NCBI RefSeq assembly: GCF_023101765.2
Contig: NC_064237.1
Location: 12,692,199-12,756,198, forward strand
Reading direction: 5' to 3'
Source of the DNA: Spodoptera frugiperda
Lineage: Eukaryota > Arthropoda > Insecta > Lepidoptera > Noctuidae
Length of the DNA stretch: 64,000 nt
Part shown: positions 1-12,600 of the stretch, piece by piece
Position numbering within the stretch: the stretch's first letter is position 1
Layout of the letters: every line of letters starts with the position of its first letter
The notes under the pieces: model-generated
What the model was told of the DNA's origin: nothing
Databases searched by the model: none
The model's input: the letters and a program-made list of their open reading frames with translations, nothing else
Program-made: the position numbers and the translations under genes

Positions 1-62
1 GCTCCATCGTAGGCCGCATCATCACTTACCATCAGGCGAGATAGCGGCCAAACGTCAACCCA
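1..62. repeat. Family D dispersed repeat (fragment)
   Basis: The segment contains GTAGGCCGCATCATCACTTA and GCGGCCAAACGTC and matches segments near 13360-13590, 18090-18245 (inverted) and 30370-30470. It is cut by the window edge. The rest up to 288 is an androglobin intron with nothing else recognised. Confidence 0.6.
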
Positions 63-288
63 TCAAATGTAAAAAAAAACATTAAGAAATCCTAGCGTAA
101 TTGCTATTTATTCGTAAAATGACCAAATAAAAAACGTTGACCCACTCTAGGAGTCTTGGTTAGAAAAAAATAGGAGTGTTTCACGTGTGTGGTAAAAGCC
201 ACGTCGAAAACTAAAAGTTGTGATGTGATTTCATATTATATTTCTTTTTACTATTTACTATTTTCACTTTCAATAAATTATATTTCAG

Positions 289-683
289 TTACACAGCCTA
301 GTAAAAGACATCCACGTTATGTATTACCCATCATCTTTCAACTTCGCATCAGCTGGGAGTAATCCTCCAGTGAGGCTTCCGTCGGCAAAGGCATCTACCT
401 TTCAAAGAACATCAGACATAACGGCTCCAAAAGGAGCTCCTGTGTACTTCCAATTAGATGGACCAGATGTCAATAAAATAAGGATGTCTTTAAGTTCAAT
501 ACATCCCAGGATCCTAGCCAATACTGGATCTCGTATACCCGATTATATAGAAAAATCCAACTTCGTCCTAGAAAAATTTGAATGGTTCAAAGATGTTGAG
601 TTACCTATTCCTACTGGCTTTGTGTGTACTAGGAGATACCAGTCAGTTGAGATAGATTTTCCTCCAGGAAGGCACTTTTTTAG
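289..683 (+). CDS. Adgb: Androglobin exon 1 in window
   Basis: The acceptor TTTCAG ends at 288 and the donor AG|GTAAGA follows 683. The frame is open from the acceptor, so this is an internal exon and not the start of the gene, although an ATG occurs at 319. It encodes a beta-rich stretch ending FPPGRHFF. It ends with two bases of a split Arg codon. Confidence 0.8.
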
Positions 684-3600
684 GTAAGAGGAAATTATTT
701 TTACACTCAATTGTTTAAATTATTATTAATATAATATTAAATATTACGTGATTCTTTTGATAGGATCTGGGTACATGCTCGAGTACATTGGAGTTTTAAG
801 GTGATCAGTGACTCGACAGTACTTCTTGGCTCGAGAGATATCATCCAAGGTGCTGCTGTCCGCGAATGTCCATGGGGTGCGAAGTTCCTCCTGAACCTTG
901 GATCATCTTTTTCAAATTGGATCAAAGTACCCCGTACTAACCCACATGTGGTAATTCACGCTGATAGGGAATTTTTCAGGTACTTCCATAATTTTATTAT
1001 CCCAGCAACATTATAAAGTATCTATAGTCCACACAATCTAAGAAGTGAACTCTGAAAGTTGCTATGTAGTGAGAAATAAATGAAATCGGTTGCTATTTAT
1101 GTAGTCATATCAAGTAAACAATTAAAATAATTAGAGTTTGTAATCATTGGATTAGAAAATCTAATAATATCGCAATTGACGAATCAATGACATCAAGATA
1201 AAAAGGTTTTAATAACAAGTTATAGATACCTACATTGACAGAGTTGATCTCTTAGATTTTGACGGCTATAATAATAAATGATTATTCATGTGCAACACTA
1301 ATTTGAACAGATCTTACGCACCTGATCTGCCCTGGGACGTAGAAGTAGTTGGCTACGATCCCCATCTTCGGCACTGGATGTTCAGGCAAGCACTCCAGTC
1401 ATATTTGCAAAAATCGCTAAACCAGACAGAATGGAAAGCAGTAGCCCATGTCCTGAGGAAATATTTCTCTGATCCCGATTTCGGTTTTACTGAAAAACCT
1501 AAACCGGCGAAATCTTTAAGAGAGATTGCCAATATGGATGTTTGCGATTGCGTGATGCCTGAGATTGAGGAGATTGAATTTTTCGAAGAACAGCCGTTTG
1601 AAGAACTTGACATGGTAAGTGCTCAAAAAATAGGTAGGTAGTTTGATATACCAAATCTTCTTCTTAATCTTAATCTAAATAATTTGAAGGTAGTTGAAGA
1701 TCAAAAACCTTTGGTGGGTTCCGAGATGATGGCACAACTGTTGACGGAGCCAAAACCGCCAGTAACATCTCAAGTCTGTGAATTGGCGACGGAAGAGCTT
1801 CCCTGTGGACTTCTGAAGGAAGAAAGGGAGAAGATGATACGGAGACATGAAGCTGCCACTGTCCTTCAGGCACATTGGCGAGGTACTTGGGCTAGGAGAT
1901 GCTTGAAGTCTAACATTACTTTTACTCCTGATGTCACTAAATATGTAAGTTAGTGCTTATGAAGTAAGCGTGAATTATTTCTCTATCTATCTCTGTCCCT
2001 CTCTTTAAAATTAGTCTAGGAGCAACTAAGATAGATGTAGAAATGTGAGCAATTCAACTCCACACTTCATTATTCTAAATAGATTTGAGAGAGAAATTAC
2101 CTTTGAAGTAATCACTCCTTGTGTTCTGCCCTCATCAATCAGAAGTGATTCTAAGATACTTCTAGAAACAAAAACGACGCCCTTTATAGTCGTTTAAAAA
2201 TCTAACAAATAATGTCTTTTCACAGATGCAAGATCATGCATTCGGGACAGTAGACACTTTATCAATGCTGATGAACGAATTCTTCGCTATGTACCCTGGA
2301 GCTAAATACGCGTACTCCGTATCCTCAGCTCTTAGTGGAGTATATGGGCTGCAGCAGCATACTGGATCAACACCAGTGTCTCCTAAATGCGTGTGGATCC
2401 CATACTTTCAAGGGGTTTTCTATTGCCATGTGCCTGTTAAGGTCCATTTTGATGTCCATAGCAACTTGGCTCACAGTATACTGGCTGTGTATGATAATGA
2501 TTCGTCGAAACAGCTCCCTCAGGCCTACAACTCTCATATCACTTTCGATTTTAATCCAAATGTTCTTGGGTGAGTACTTGGTAGTTTATATTTAATTTGC
2601 AAAATGTTTTAGTCCACTTTTTACGAGTTATTTTGTGAGTGTTTTGTGACAGGTTGAGCTAAATGTAATTCGAAGCTTCGTGTGAGCATTTTATGAAAAC
2701 CGATAAATTCCCAATAATACTTCACTTAAATCGAAATTCGAACCTGAAATAGTTTGCTGTCTACGGACTCGAGAACCTTGTCATATAATTATAGATTCAA
2801 CAATTATTATTACAAATATATTTTACATAATTATCATTTAAAACATACTATGTCAAAGCACCTAAATATCAACCTGGATAAACAAATGACATGAGTAATA
2901 TGCTAGCACAATAAAGTTGTTTAGCCAAAAAAATTAAACTACATACATACATTTCACCACATTTTAATTTAAATTCTTCAGAAATATTCTTAATTATCAC
3001 TTACAATGAATTAACATTTTAAAAATAATTTCTTGTGTCTTTTTAAAATCAATGTTTTTTCTAAAGTTAGGCACTGTTTCAAAAGGCGCCTCACATATTA
3101 AATTCACAGCATGTTCGTCAGTATTTAAAGCACTTATAGTAACTTAGAGAAATGCTATAAAATAGGTACAATAGCTCCGCAAGGATGGAAATCAAGCATT
3201 GTAATTTTTTTTCTCTGTATTTGTTTGATTTACGTTTAAAGTAATCGAAACGAGAGCTTTGATTGGTTGGTTTATTTAAGCGGGCCAATCAGATCGTTTT
3301 GATTAAATTAAATGTAAAGCAAACTCGTTCTAAGGAAACAGATATCTTTTATTGACATGATCATTCATTATCTTCAATTTCAATTTTACATTTAACATCT
3401 GCAAAAGGATCCTCGTTTTGTTCAGTAATTTTTTCAATGTCCTTTTTAGGTTCAGGCACTTGTATTGGTGAATCGACAGGAGAAAAACTAGAACTGTAAT
3501 CTGGACCTATAGTCCGTCGAGACTTTCTTACATGGTCATTCTTATTAGCACTAGGTTCTACAGAATCGTCACTATCAGATATTATATTAAGTGCTTCCCT

Positions 3601-6600
3601 TGATCGTTCTTGCTCATCTTCCAATTCAGCTTCCATCATAATATTAGCTATCTTCATTTTGGTTAGAATTTTACGGCGTTCGGAACTGAAGCCGTCGATA
3701 GCTTTTGCGTATCCTATCATTATATGTTCGGTTGATGTTAAACTGTTTGATATTTTAGCTGGTGGTAGTGAGTCGTGGTGAGTGATGCTTCTTGATCTTT
3801 TTCTGGGGTTATAACGATTTTTTTTGCTATGATTATAAGTGTTATTGCTTGTTGTAGGAATGCTTTCCTCTTCTTTGTCTGATTCTGCCTCTGTGTCTTT
3901 ATTTGCTGCTTCTAATTCTCTAGTTGTGTCGTTTAGTACACCCGTGTGGTGTTTTATGAAGGACATGCTTGAAGCCCACTGCCATTTACCGTATCGAATG
4001 TAGCTTGAAGTGTTTAGGCCGTGTTTAGACATTGCCTGGTTGGTTTTTAGGTACTTGATGTACGTGTCGCGTAGGTTCTTCCATTTCATCTTTGCGAAAT
4101 CACCTGTAAAAGAAATAGTATTGGTTTTAAAATCATATTTTTTTTTTTTTTAAAACGTTGCCCCACACTAGGATTTTCTCCTGTGTCGTGGGTGCGTTTA
4201 CAAACATACAAGTTCACATACACATGACACCCAGACCCGAAACAACAATTTGTAGGATCACACAAAGAGTTGCTCCGTGCGGGAATCGAACCCGCTACCC
4301 GTTTCGCGGCAGCCAGTTGCCCAGCCTCCGCACCAACCGTGCAGTCGAATTTATGAAATAACAATAGCTTTATTTAATGCTTATTTAAACAAATAATCAG
4401 ATTTCAATGATAATAATACATATAAAAGTTAACGGGGCAAATAAAACTATTGTGTTATTATCTCTTTAATTGGAAAGATTAAAATGACCTAATCATTTTA
4501 ATACACTATATTGTATTTCCTGAGTTAGTTCCTGACTAACTTCTTGACTTATCTATATTGAAAACATTTATTTTAACTAAGCCATACACAGGTACACAAT
4601 TGGGTAGTTTCCTAGGTCAAAAATAAATTATTTTGATATTTCAATATAATAAAATATCACAAAATAATCGTATTTTTATGCATTCATTTGACGATATAGT
4701 TATTTATTTAATTTTTCTTGCTATTTCTTGCGTAATAAGTTTGCTATTTGACGCAAAAAAAATATGACGTCATAATTTGCAATGTCATACAAAATTCATA
4801 GAAAAGTAACGTTTTTGACATTTCGATAAAAATATTGAATTTGACTAGTAGGATAATACCCTATTAGATGCGTTAGTCCGCACGGTTCGCGCAGTGGCTG
4901 AGCGACTGGCTTTGTTACCAGTTCAGACCCTACACGAAACAGTTTTTTGTCATGTAATTTGAAATTGTGTTTATAAACGCACCCATGGTACAGGAGAAAA
5001 TGTTAGCATGTGACGCCACATTAAAAAAATAAACAAATATTCTAAAACGAATACTCAAATAAATAGAATCTTAATTAACTAAAACATAAACTCCGTTTTA
5101 ATTTGATTTTATTAAAGACATACAACAAAAACAATTATTGTTTAAAATATAATACTTAATAGTTTTAACAAACAAATGCCAAAGTGAATGTTTAACGCGT
5201 GACGTTACTAGCGCGCGTTGTTGCCAGCTCGATAACATCTGCCCGTGCCGCTCGCGAGCGCGTAACGCGTCGCTGCCACTTCGCTAGCGCGGTGCGGCGC
5301 TTACCGCAAGATTATCGCCGCCGGTGTCAGTGTAAACAAGTCATGCGCGTGGTGATTATTGTAATGTTGATTTATAATAACATTATTATTGAACAAATTA
5401 GACGTTATTATTATCTCAAACTTATAAATATAGTAGTATATTCCAATCATATTGCTGAATAATAAACCTGGAATAATTACCTAGTTATATAATAACCCCG
5501 TTTCTAGTTGTAATTTTAACACGAAAATAATAAAAAGAAAATAAACTTACCAGACATTTCAACCTTTTCGCCGATATCGTCCCATATTTTATTCTTGAGG
5601 TACACATTTTTGTAATCTTTATGACTTGCGTCGTATAGTATTGGTTGGCTTTTAACCAGTTTGATAAAAAGAGATGTGCCGGGTTGATTCATTGCGTACG
5701 TGTGACTGTGGTGGACGCTACGTCACGACTGAGCGACATCGGTGCGGTGCGGGAGGGGCGAGGAGAGGCGGGGGTGACGCTCGCCCCGCGTCGCCCGCCG
5801 AAGAGTGACGAATCCCGTTTCGCCTAGCGAGCGAAAATAATGATACTGAGCGTTTGTATCGCCGCACCTGTTCATTGACCCCAAGAGTTATCGTTCCAAT
5901 TCTGTGTCGTTGTATGATTTGTAACTGCTCAACGATATAGTGTGTTACTTGATTTATAATTATTATAAACTTTTATATTACAAGTGTATTGCGCATACAA
6001 AATACAACTGCAAATAAATAATAATTACGAAAGTAAAATCTTTAGTCAAATAAAAAAATATATATTTACCATATTAATAGTTAATTTATAATAACCACAA
6101 TTTTATGTGTACAATATTATAACGTATGAAATAAATAAGTAAATGAATGACAATAGACTCACCTCTTTTAAAAAGGGAAACATAACATAACTAATAAAAA
6201 AATAGACTCCAGATACCATCACTACTTACCCTTTCGATAATAAAAAGGCATTATTGACTGCACGGTTGGTGCGGTGGCTGGGCAACTGGCTGCCGCGCAA
6301 CGTGTAGCGGGTTCGATTCCCGCACGGAATAACTCTTTGTGTGATCCACAAATTGTTGTTTCGGGTCTAGGTGTGATGTGTATGTGAACTTGTATGTTTG
6401 TAAACGCACCCACGACACAGGAGAAAATCCTAATGTGGGGCAATGTTTTTAAAATATATATATACCTTATTAAAAAGCAACCCTACTTCCAGCTACACAG
6501 TTGTAGGCCACGGCACACTAAACCGGGCTCCAGGAATAAACCTGGACGCCCATTGGCAGCTCACTGTCATGTCCTGCCTGGACGGAGCGTTCCACGTCTG

Positions 6601-9600
6601 TGACAACGAGGACCCTTGCAAGGAGCAAGTCATACCCCACACACAGAAGATACATGTCGATGAAATGTTCTTTCCAAACCGAAGGAATATTTTAGGAGGC
6701 ATCCATTTGTCTGTGACGAAGCATGAATCTGTTAGCTTTAGAGCTGCCGCGTCTTCGCCTGAGGTATGTTTGTTATTAAACCGTTTTATTTCGCTTGCTT
6801 AAATTTGTTTAGGTCACATTCTGTAATTGAACATTTTTACCCCTTGCTAACGATAAATCGATGTGATATTTGGTACACACTCTTAATCTTGATGACTAAA
6901 CACATTAAAGGTGTTTAGCATAGAAAATATGTTTTATTTATTACTTGTTTTGTTAGTAAAGTATTTTTTAATGAATATTATTTGATACTAAAGAAGTTTC
7001 GATAAAAAAAAAAACACAAAAAGTGTAAAATTAAACGTTTTAACAACTCATTGTTATCGTCGTATACGCAATTTTGTTTAACATCTAACAGACGTGTAGT
7101 ACTGCCATCTATTGGTGTACTTAACGAATGAAGTACTTAATTGAATTCAAGTTTTAAACTAGTGAATATTTAATTGATACCATTGGATTAACGTGGACAT
7201 TTTGTAATAAGTCTAATTTAAATCAGTAGTTAAAAAATAAAGTACATTTTTTCTACTTTTCATGCTACAATGAAAAAGTCTATAAAACTTATTTTTATTG
7301 AGTACATATTTCAATTTGCAGTTGGAAATGGTGGCAGTTTTGCGCACTATAACGCCTGAGGGTAACTCTATGGAGTTGGCAAAGTGTGAGGGTAAAGGAG
7401 AAATCTACTGGCCCTTCATCAGGCTGGATCCACAGATTGTTCAGAAAAAATCGTCTGCTTACATGGTAATTAATGATTATTTTTAATAACTAGTATAATT
7501 ATGTAATTTCGATCATCATCAACAGTCTATGAACATCTCCAGCTCAGCTATGACTCTCTTCTGCAAAAGGGTGATTTATTCTACTTTAATCACCACACCT
7601 GTCAAGCGCGTTAGAAATCGCAGTTTAAAGAAGATTTATGAAATAAAACTGTACACAGTTTTAAGTTTCAGTCTTCTGCAAGACCTGATCAAATATTGTT
7701 TTGATATTTTTTTTTAAATTAACAGAGCACACGAGATCTAAATGCGACAAGTGCCAGATCAGTGTTCAGAGGTGGGAAAACTGCTAAATCCACCGGGGCC
7801 AAATCCAATCGATCTGTATCTAAGGTATTTTTTATTTTATTTTACATTTAATTAGAGACTTTTTTCCTTAGTTCCTAAAGTTCCTTTTTGGGTGACAAAT
7901 ATTTTATTAAAACTACACTTTTCTGTTACAGATTAAACCTGTCATCCAGGATCCAAAGTTTTATTCAATTGAGTAAGCTTATTTTTGTAATAACTATCGT
8001 GAGATATACTAATTTAATTAAAAATCACGGTTTACTCACGTACATTAATGGAGAAAAGTCACACTAGGACTCTTCATCATGAACAGCGTGCGCAAACGCG
8101 GTGACGTCACGCATACTTTGCTGGTAGGCTGCTTCGAGCTTTTCTCCATTAATATACGTGAGCAAACCGTGATATTCGTTAACCTTATTTTGTCATTACT
8201 TACCGCAATACTCAGTCGTTAAATGATTACATAACCCGTTCCTTAGCAGTTATTTTAGGAACAAAATTGTTACTAAGGAATAGTTTAAGTAAACATTAAC
8301 TGACTCTGAGTACGGCGGTAAGTATTATAAGTAATAAGTAGTATATATAAGAATTAGAATACAAAAGAAAGCTGTCACACGATTTCTATCATGGTGATAT
8401 TTTTTACTCTTTTTTAGGGTGACATGCCCATCAGGATGGCCATTGTCACTAGCCCAGTGGAAGCGAGTGGATGAAGTTATTAACTCTATGGAATTTAATG
8501 TAGAACATATACAAATACAAAAGAAAGCTGTGAAGGAAAAGGAAAAGGTATTTAATAAGAATATAAATAATATTATTTATTTGAACCAAGTATGGGAATT
8601 AAAGGTGACCCATATTATGGGTATTGGATTTGTACCCATTATAAGGGTGACATGCCCAAATTAATAAATAAAATTATTTGTCAAAGCCATACTATATTGC
8701 TACTTTGACGTTTTTATTCATTTAAATCAATTTGGCGCTAAATTTAAACGGGAAACCGGGTCTACGCTATAAACATAAATACTATTTTAATTAAAGTATA
8801 ATATATGTTAAGTTTATTTTTAACAAGTGCTTTAGGGGTTGTAATAAGATCGCTAGAAATGCACTACCTTTTGATGGCTGGTCGCATCACAACTTTATCT
8901 GTATACTTAAGGGTAAAAAAACGCAATTTCTTAGATTATTTTCATTTCCAGCCCACAAAAGCAGCGTTAGCAAAAGACAAAGAGAAAGTAATTATGCCCC
9001 TAAACTACGCAGTGCATCAGCCTCTACCTGGCGATGCTTGTGTTGAGCTGGAGTGCGCCGTAGCAGTCGGAGGAGGAGTCATCGCTAAGAGGGATGATGA
9101 GAGGGACGTGGAATTCGCTAATGCCAGGAAATCATGGGATGCCACTGAACATGGGAGGAATGCGAGAGGTGCACAGATCAGGTCAGTGGAACTAGGGAAT
9201 GGTGGAGCAGATAAAATAATTCTGACACAACATTTTTTTTATCAAATGTTTGTAAAATTGCACGACTAATTATTAAAAAGTGTATAATCTAGTTGCCTAA
9301 ATTAAGGTGACTAGACAAGATTTTTTTTTAAGTCTTTGACTGCCAATTGGAAACTGTTTTGAACGCCGTGTTAATAAATATATTTATTTTTTTATAAAAG
9401 AATTACAAATTCGTACCAATGAAATAATGACCATTAACAAATACAACTATTTCAGAAAAGAATTTCGTGAGGAGTTTTTGGATATGCCACCCCCGCCGCC
9501 GGAGCCTTCATTAAGTATAAGGAGCGGCAGCACTTATAGAAGTTATAACGACGATCAATCCAAGGTTATTTATTTATTTTTGTCTTAAATATTGTATTCA

Positions 9601-12600
9601 ACTATTCAATTTCACGCCTTTTATCCCCGAAGGGGTAGGCAGACTTGCACATTACGGCACACAATGCCGCTATACAATTTACACCTACTTTTCACCATTT
9701 GTGTTTTAAGTCCCATATAATAGGGGGTGAGCCTTTTGCTATATACCAGACTCCGTGCTACTACTGAGAAATTTTCGAAAAACCGAAAAAAGCTCAGTAA
9801 TACTTTGCCCGACCCGGGAATCGAACCCGAGACCCTTTGTCCGGCAGTCGCACTTGCGGCCACTCGACCAACGAGGCAGTAAGTTTTGTCTTAAGGTACT
9901 GAAAAAAGGTCTTTATTTCGTTAGAAATAGTGTGCATTATACATTAATGTTAGTTTAAAGTAAGATTGCGATATGTAATGGTGACGCTTTTTTCTGAATT
10001 TTATCATAAACTAGCTACTTCCGCGCGGTTTCACCCGCTCTGCTTGGCTCCTATTGGTCATAGCGTGATGTTTTATAGCCTATAGCTTTCCTTGATAAAT
10101 AAATACCCAACATAAAAATAATTATTCATATCGGACTAGTAGTTCCGGGGATTAGCGCGTTCAAACAAGTGATACTAACATTATAAAGCTGAAGAGTGAG
10201 AGTGAGAGAAAACTCTGTTTACTTGTTCAATTACCGTGATTACCCAAAGGTTTAAGACGCCCACTTCTTATGTATGAGAATGTGGATTTGGCAAAGTATC
10301 AATGTTACTTTTTTCAAGTTATATGTTCTTTCAAAAATTATTTAGACACCACAGACTAGCGGTGAAGGAAAACATCGTGAGGAAACCTTGGCTTATAATG
10401 TATTTATAAGTTGAAAATCGTCAACTGACCATTGAACAAACGTGGTGTTTAATGCTCGAACCTTCTCCATGCGAGAAAAGGCCTTTGGTCAGCAGTGGCC
10501 ACTTATAGGCTGTTGATGATTTTAATCAAAGTATAAATACTTTACTCCACTTCCTTTAACTTTTAACCTAAAATCTCGTGTTAAGAAATAGTGTTAAATA
10601 TTTTGATTATTGCAGGACGTATTTGAGGACATGGAACCTGAAGAAATAAAGGATTTTAGAGGTAACATGGCTATTACTTAGCAAATGTCTTTATTTACTT
10701 TTAGGAACATAAACAATTTTATAACCACCTAATACTGACATATATAACAAAAAATATACCTTTGGATACGATTTTTCGTTGTATGGTACTTTTATTTATG
10801 TTTTTTTTAAGACAAACTTTTTTTTTGTAACAGAAGATACTCAAGGACAAGGACCCTCGCCAGTAACCGAAAGTGGTAGTAAGTAGTCACAATTACAAAT
10901 TACATTTTTAGTGAATAAGATGCATTGTTAACTGACGTAATACTCGTATTATTACATTTAATTTTAATTAATCACATTCGCTATTCGCTAGTTTTAATAA
11001 TTATTTTATTGTTAATTTCTAATACAGACATTTATTATGTAAATCTCGGATCAATCAAAGTGATATAAGATATTTTTTCTCTGGTTCAAATGAACCCAAA
11101 AATCTCATCGCGATGGTCATTCTTATAACCAATCCATCAACGAGACAGTTAATGATATTTTAAGTGGATTATCTAGTACATCATTGTTAATCAAATTTCT
11201 TTTATATTTTTAAGTGTTGGAGATATCTTTGGAGGTGGAAGAGGAATCCATGTACCTGACGATGCCGGAGCAGCTCCGGGATAAATTCAAACCGCTGCAC
11301 TTCTTACCTTTCTGCTACAAAGAAAAACTTCCATATGAAGCGTTAGAACTTTACTTTTTACTTACAACTTTATTGCTTTTAACACATATGTATATTTAAA
11401 TGCAGTTACTATTTTAAAGAACTTTCGGATTTGCTATGGTTATGGCTATGGTTTCCATTTTTAGTAGTATGTGTCCAAAAATTACGGTCAAGAAAAATAA
11501 CCTAATTTTGAATCAATGAAATCAATCCTAAATTTAATCCATTGTGAAACTGTGAACACCGGGACAACAATTAGAACCGCGGTGGTCTTTAGTCAGTAAG
11601 AGTCTGACACTCTCTTACGCCTCACCTAGGACGTGCAAAGTCAATTAATAATTTTAACCCTTAAAAAAGGCGTAAGAAAAAAAATCTTATTTTGCCCCTT
11701 AATAAAGGCTTAAGAAAGAAATAAAAGAATTCATTGTATTAGTAACCCTTAAAAAAAATAAAACAATAAATTCTTCTGCAGTGTCCTAGTAACTTCAGAT
11801 ATGGCAAGAGCAGCAGCAAAAGATAGACAAGCGCGCTCCGAAGCTGCCATAGAGCGCATGAAAGAGCTACAACTCTTCAATGAAATACATGTGCTGGGGA
11901 GACAGAGGGATCGGTGCCAGGCACTGGAGAAACTGTTTGTGGGTAAGTACAATTAATATGCTACTACGATAAAATATGTATACGTGGATGCACATCTAGC
12001 TAGACAAAACCAGTTTATCATGGTCTGGCTTTGTGTGATCTTTCTGTACATTGGAATTTCAGTTTACACCGGTTTTGCTTAGTTTGATGAATCAATCACA
12101 AAAAGTAAATATTGGTTCCTGTTATTTTTATCATCCGGCGTTGTAATGTTTTTCTTTTGTCTTTTTGGCTTTTGGTTTCTTTAATGATTTCCTTTACTTT
12201 ATCGTGAGCATCTTTCTTTTCTCTCTCTTTCCCTTCTTTCAAGAATGATTTAGGATGACTTACAAATTAAATATTCTCGCTTGATTTATCTGAATCTAGA
12301 AAGAAATAATTCCATCCAACTTTTATTATAAGACTAACCGGTTTCTACATCAACTCTGTTATATTTCTAGCAGCCCACAGCCCCCTCTTAATCCAAGAAG
12401 AATATGATCCTCACCACTCATTTTCATTTTAGATGCCACCATGTGTCCTGAGTTAATAGAAGTGATGGAGCAAAGAGAAGACGCTATGAAAGAAGAAGTA
12501 CTAGCTAGAACTATGTCTGCAAACAGGAAGAAAATGGAAGCTAAGAAGATGGAAGTAAAGAAGACAGAAGTTAAAAAGACAGAAGGAAAAAAGAAGCAAT

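Larger units (their letters stand above)
2570..6492 (+). other. Androglobin intron 5 (3.9 kb) hosting a nested antisense gene
   Basis: This is the largest intron of the androglobin gene. It holds the MADF-domain gene on the opposite strand (3361-5692), SINE A copies, one MITE of the J family and a copy of the H inverted-repeat family. The stretch 2600-3160 shows only AT-rich sequence with nothing I recognise. Confidence 0.8.

Noticed and set aside
319..321. ATG at 319 as the start codon of the androglobin gene
   Set aside because: The frame is open upstream to a good acceptor at 288, and the encoded region corresponds to the middle of androglobin, so the true start lies outside the window.
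5199..5462. Plus-strand 87-residue open frame in the GC-rich island
   Set aside because: Open because of base composition; no similarity, and it ends in AT-rich low-complexity sequence.
6256..6340. tRNA-like box A and box B sequences (also at 4.3, 9.8, 15.1, 16.4, 39.0, 50.4 and 62.4 kb)
   Set aside because: All belong to tRNA-derived SINEs with a common non-tRNA body; none forms an intact cloverleaf.
8548..8664. Extension of the open frame past androglobin exon 10
   Set aside because: The donor AAG|GTATTT at 8547 joins in phase to the acceptor at 8952; the extension has no similarity and contains a copy of part of the exon start (GGTGACATGCCCA), probably chance or local duplication.
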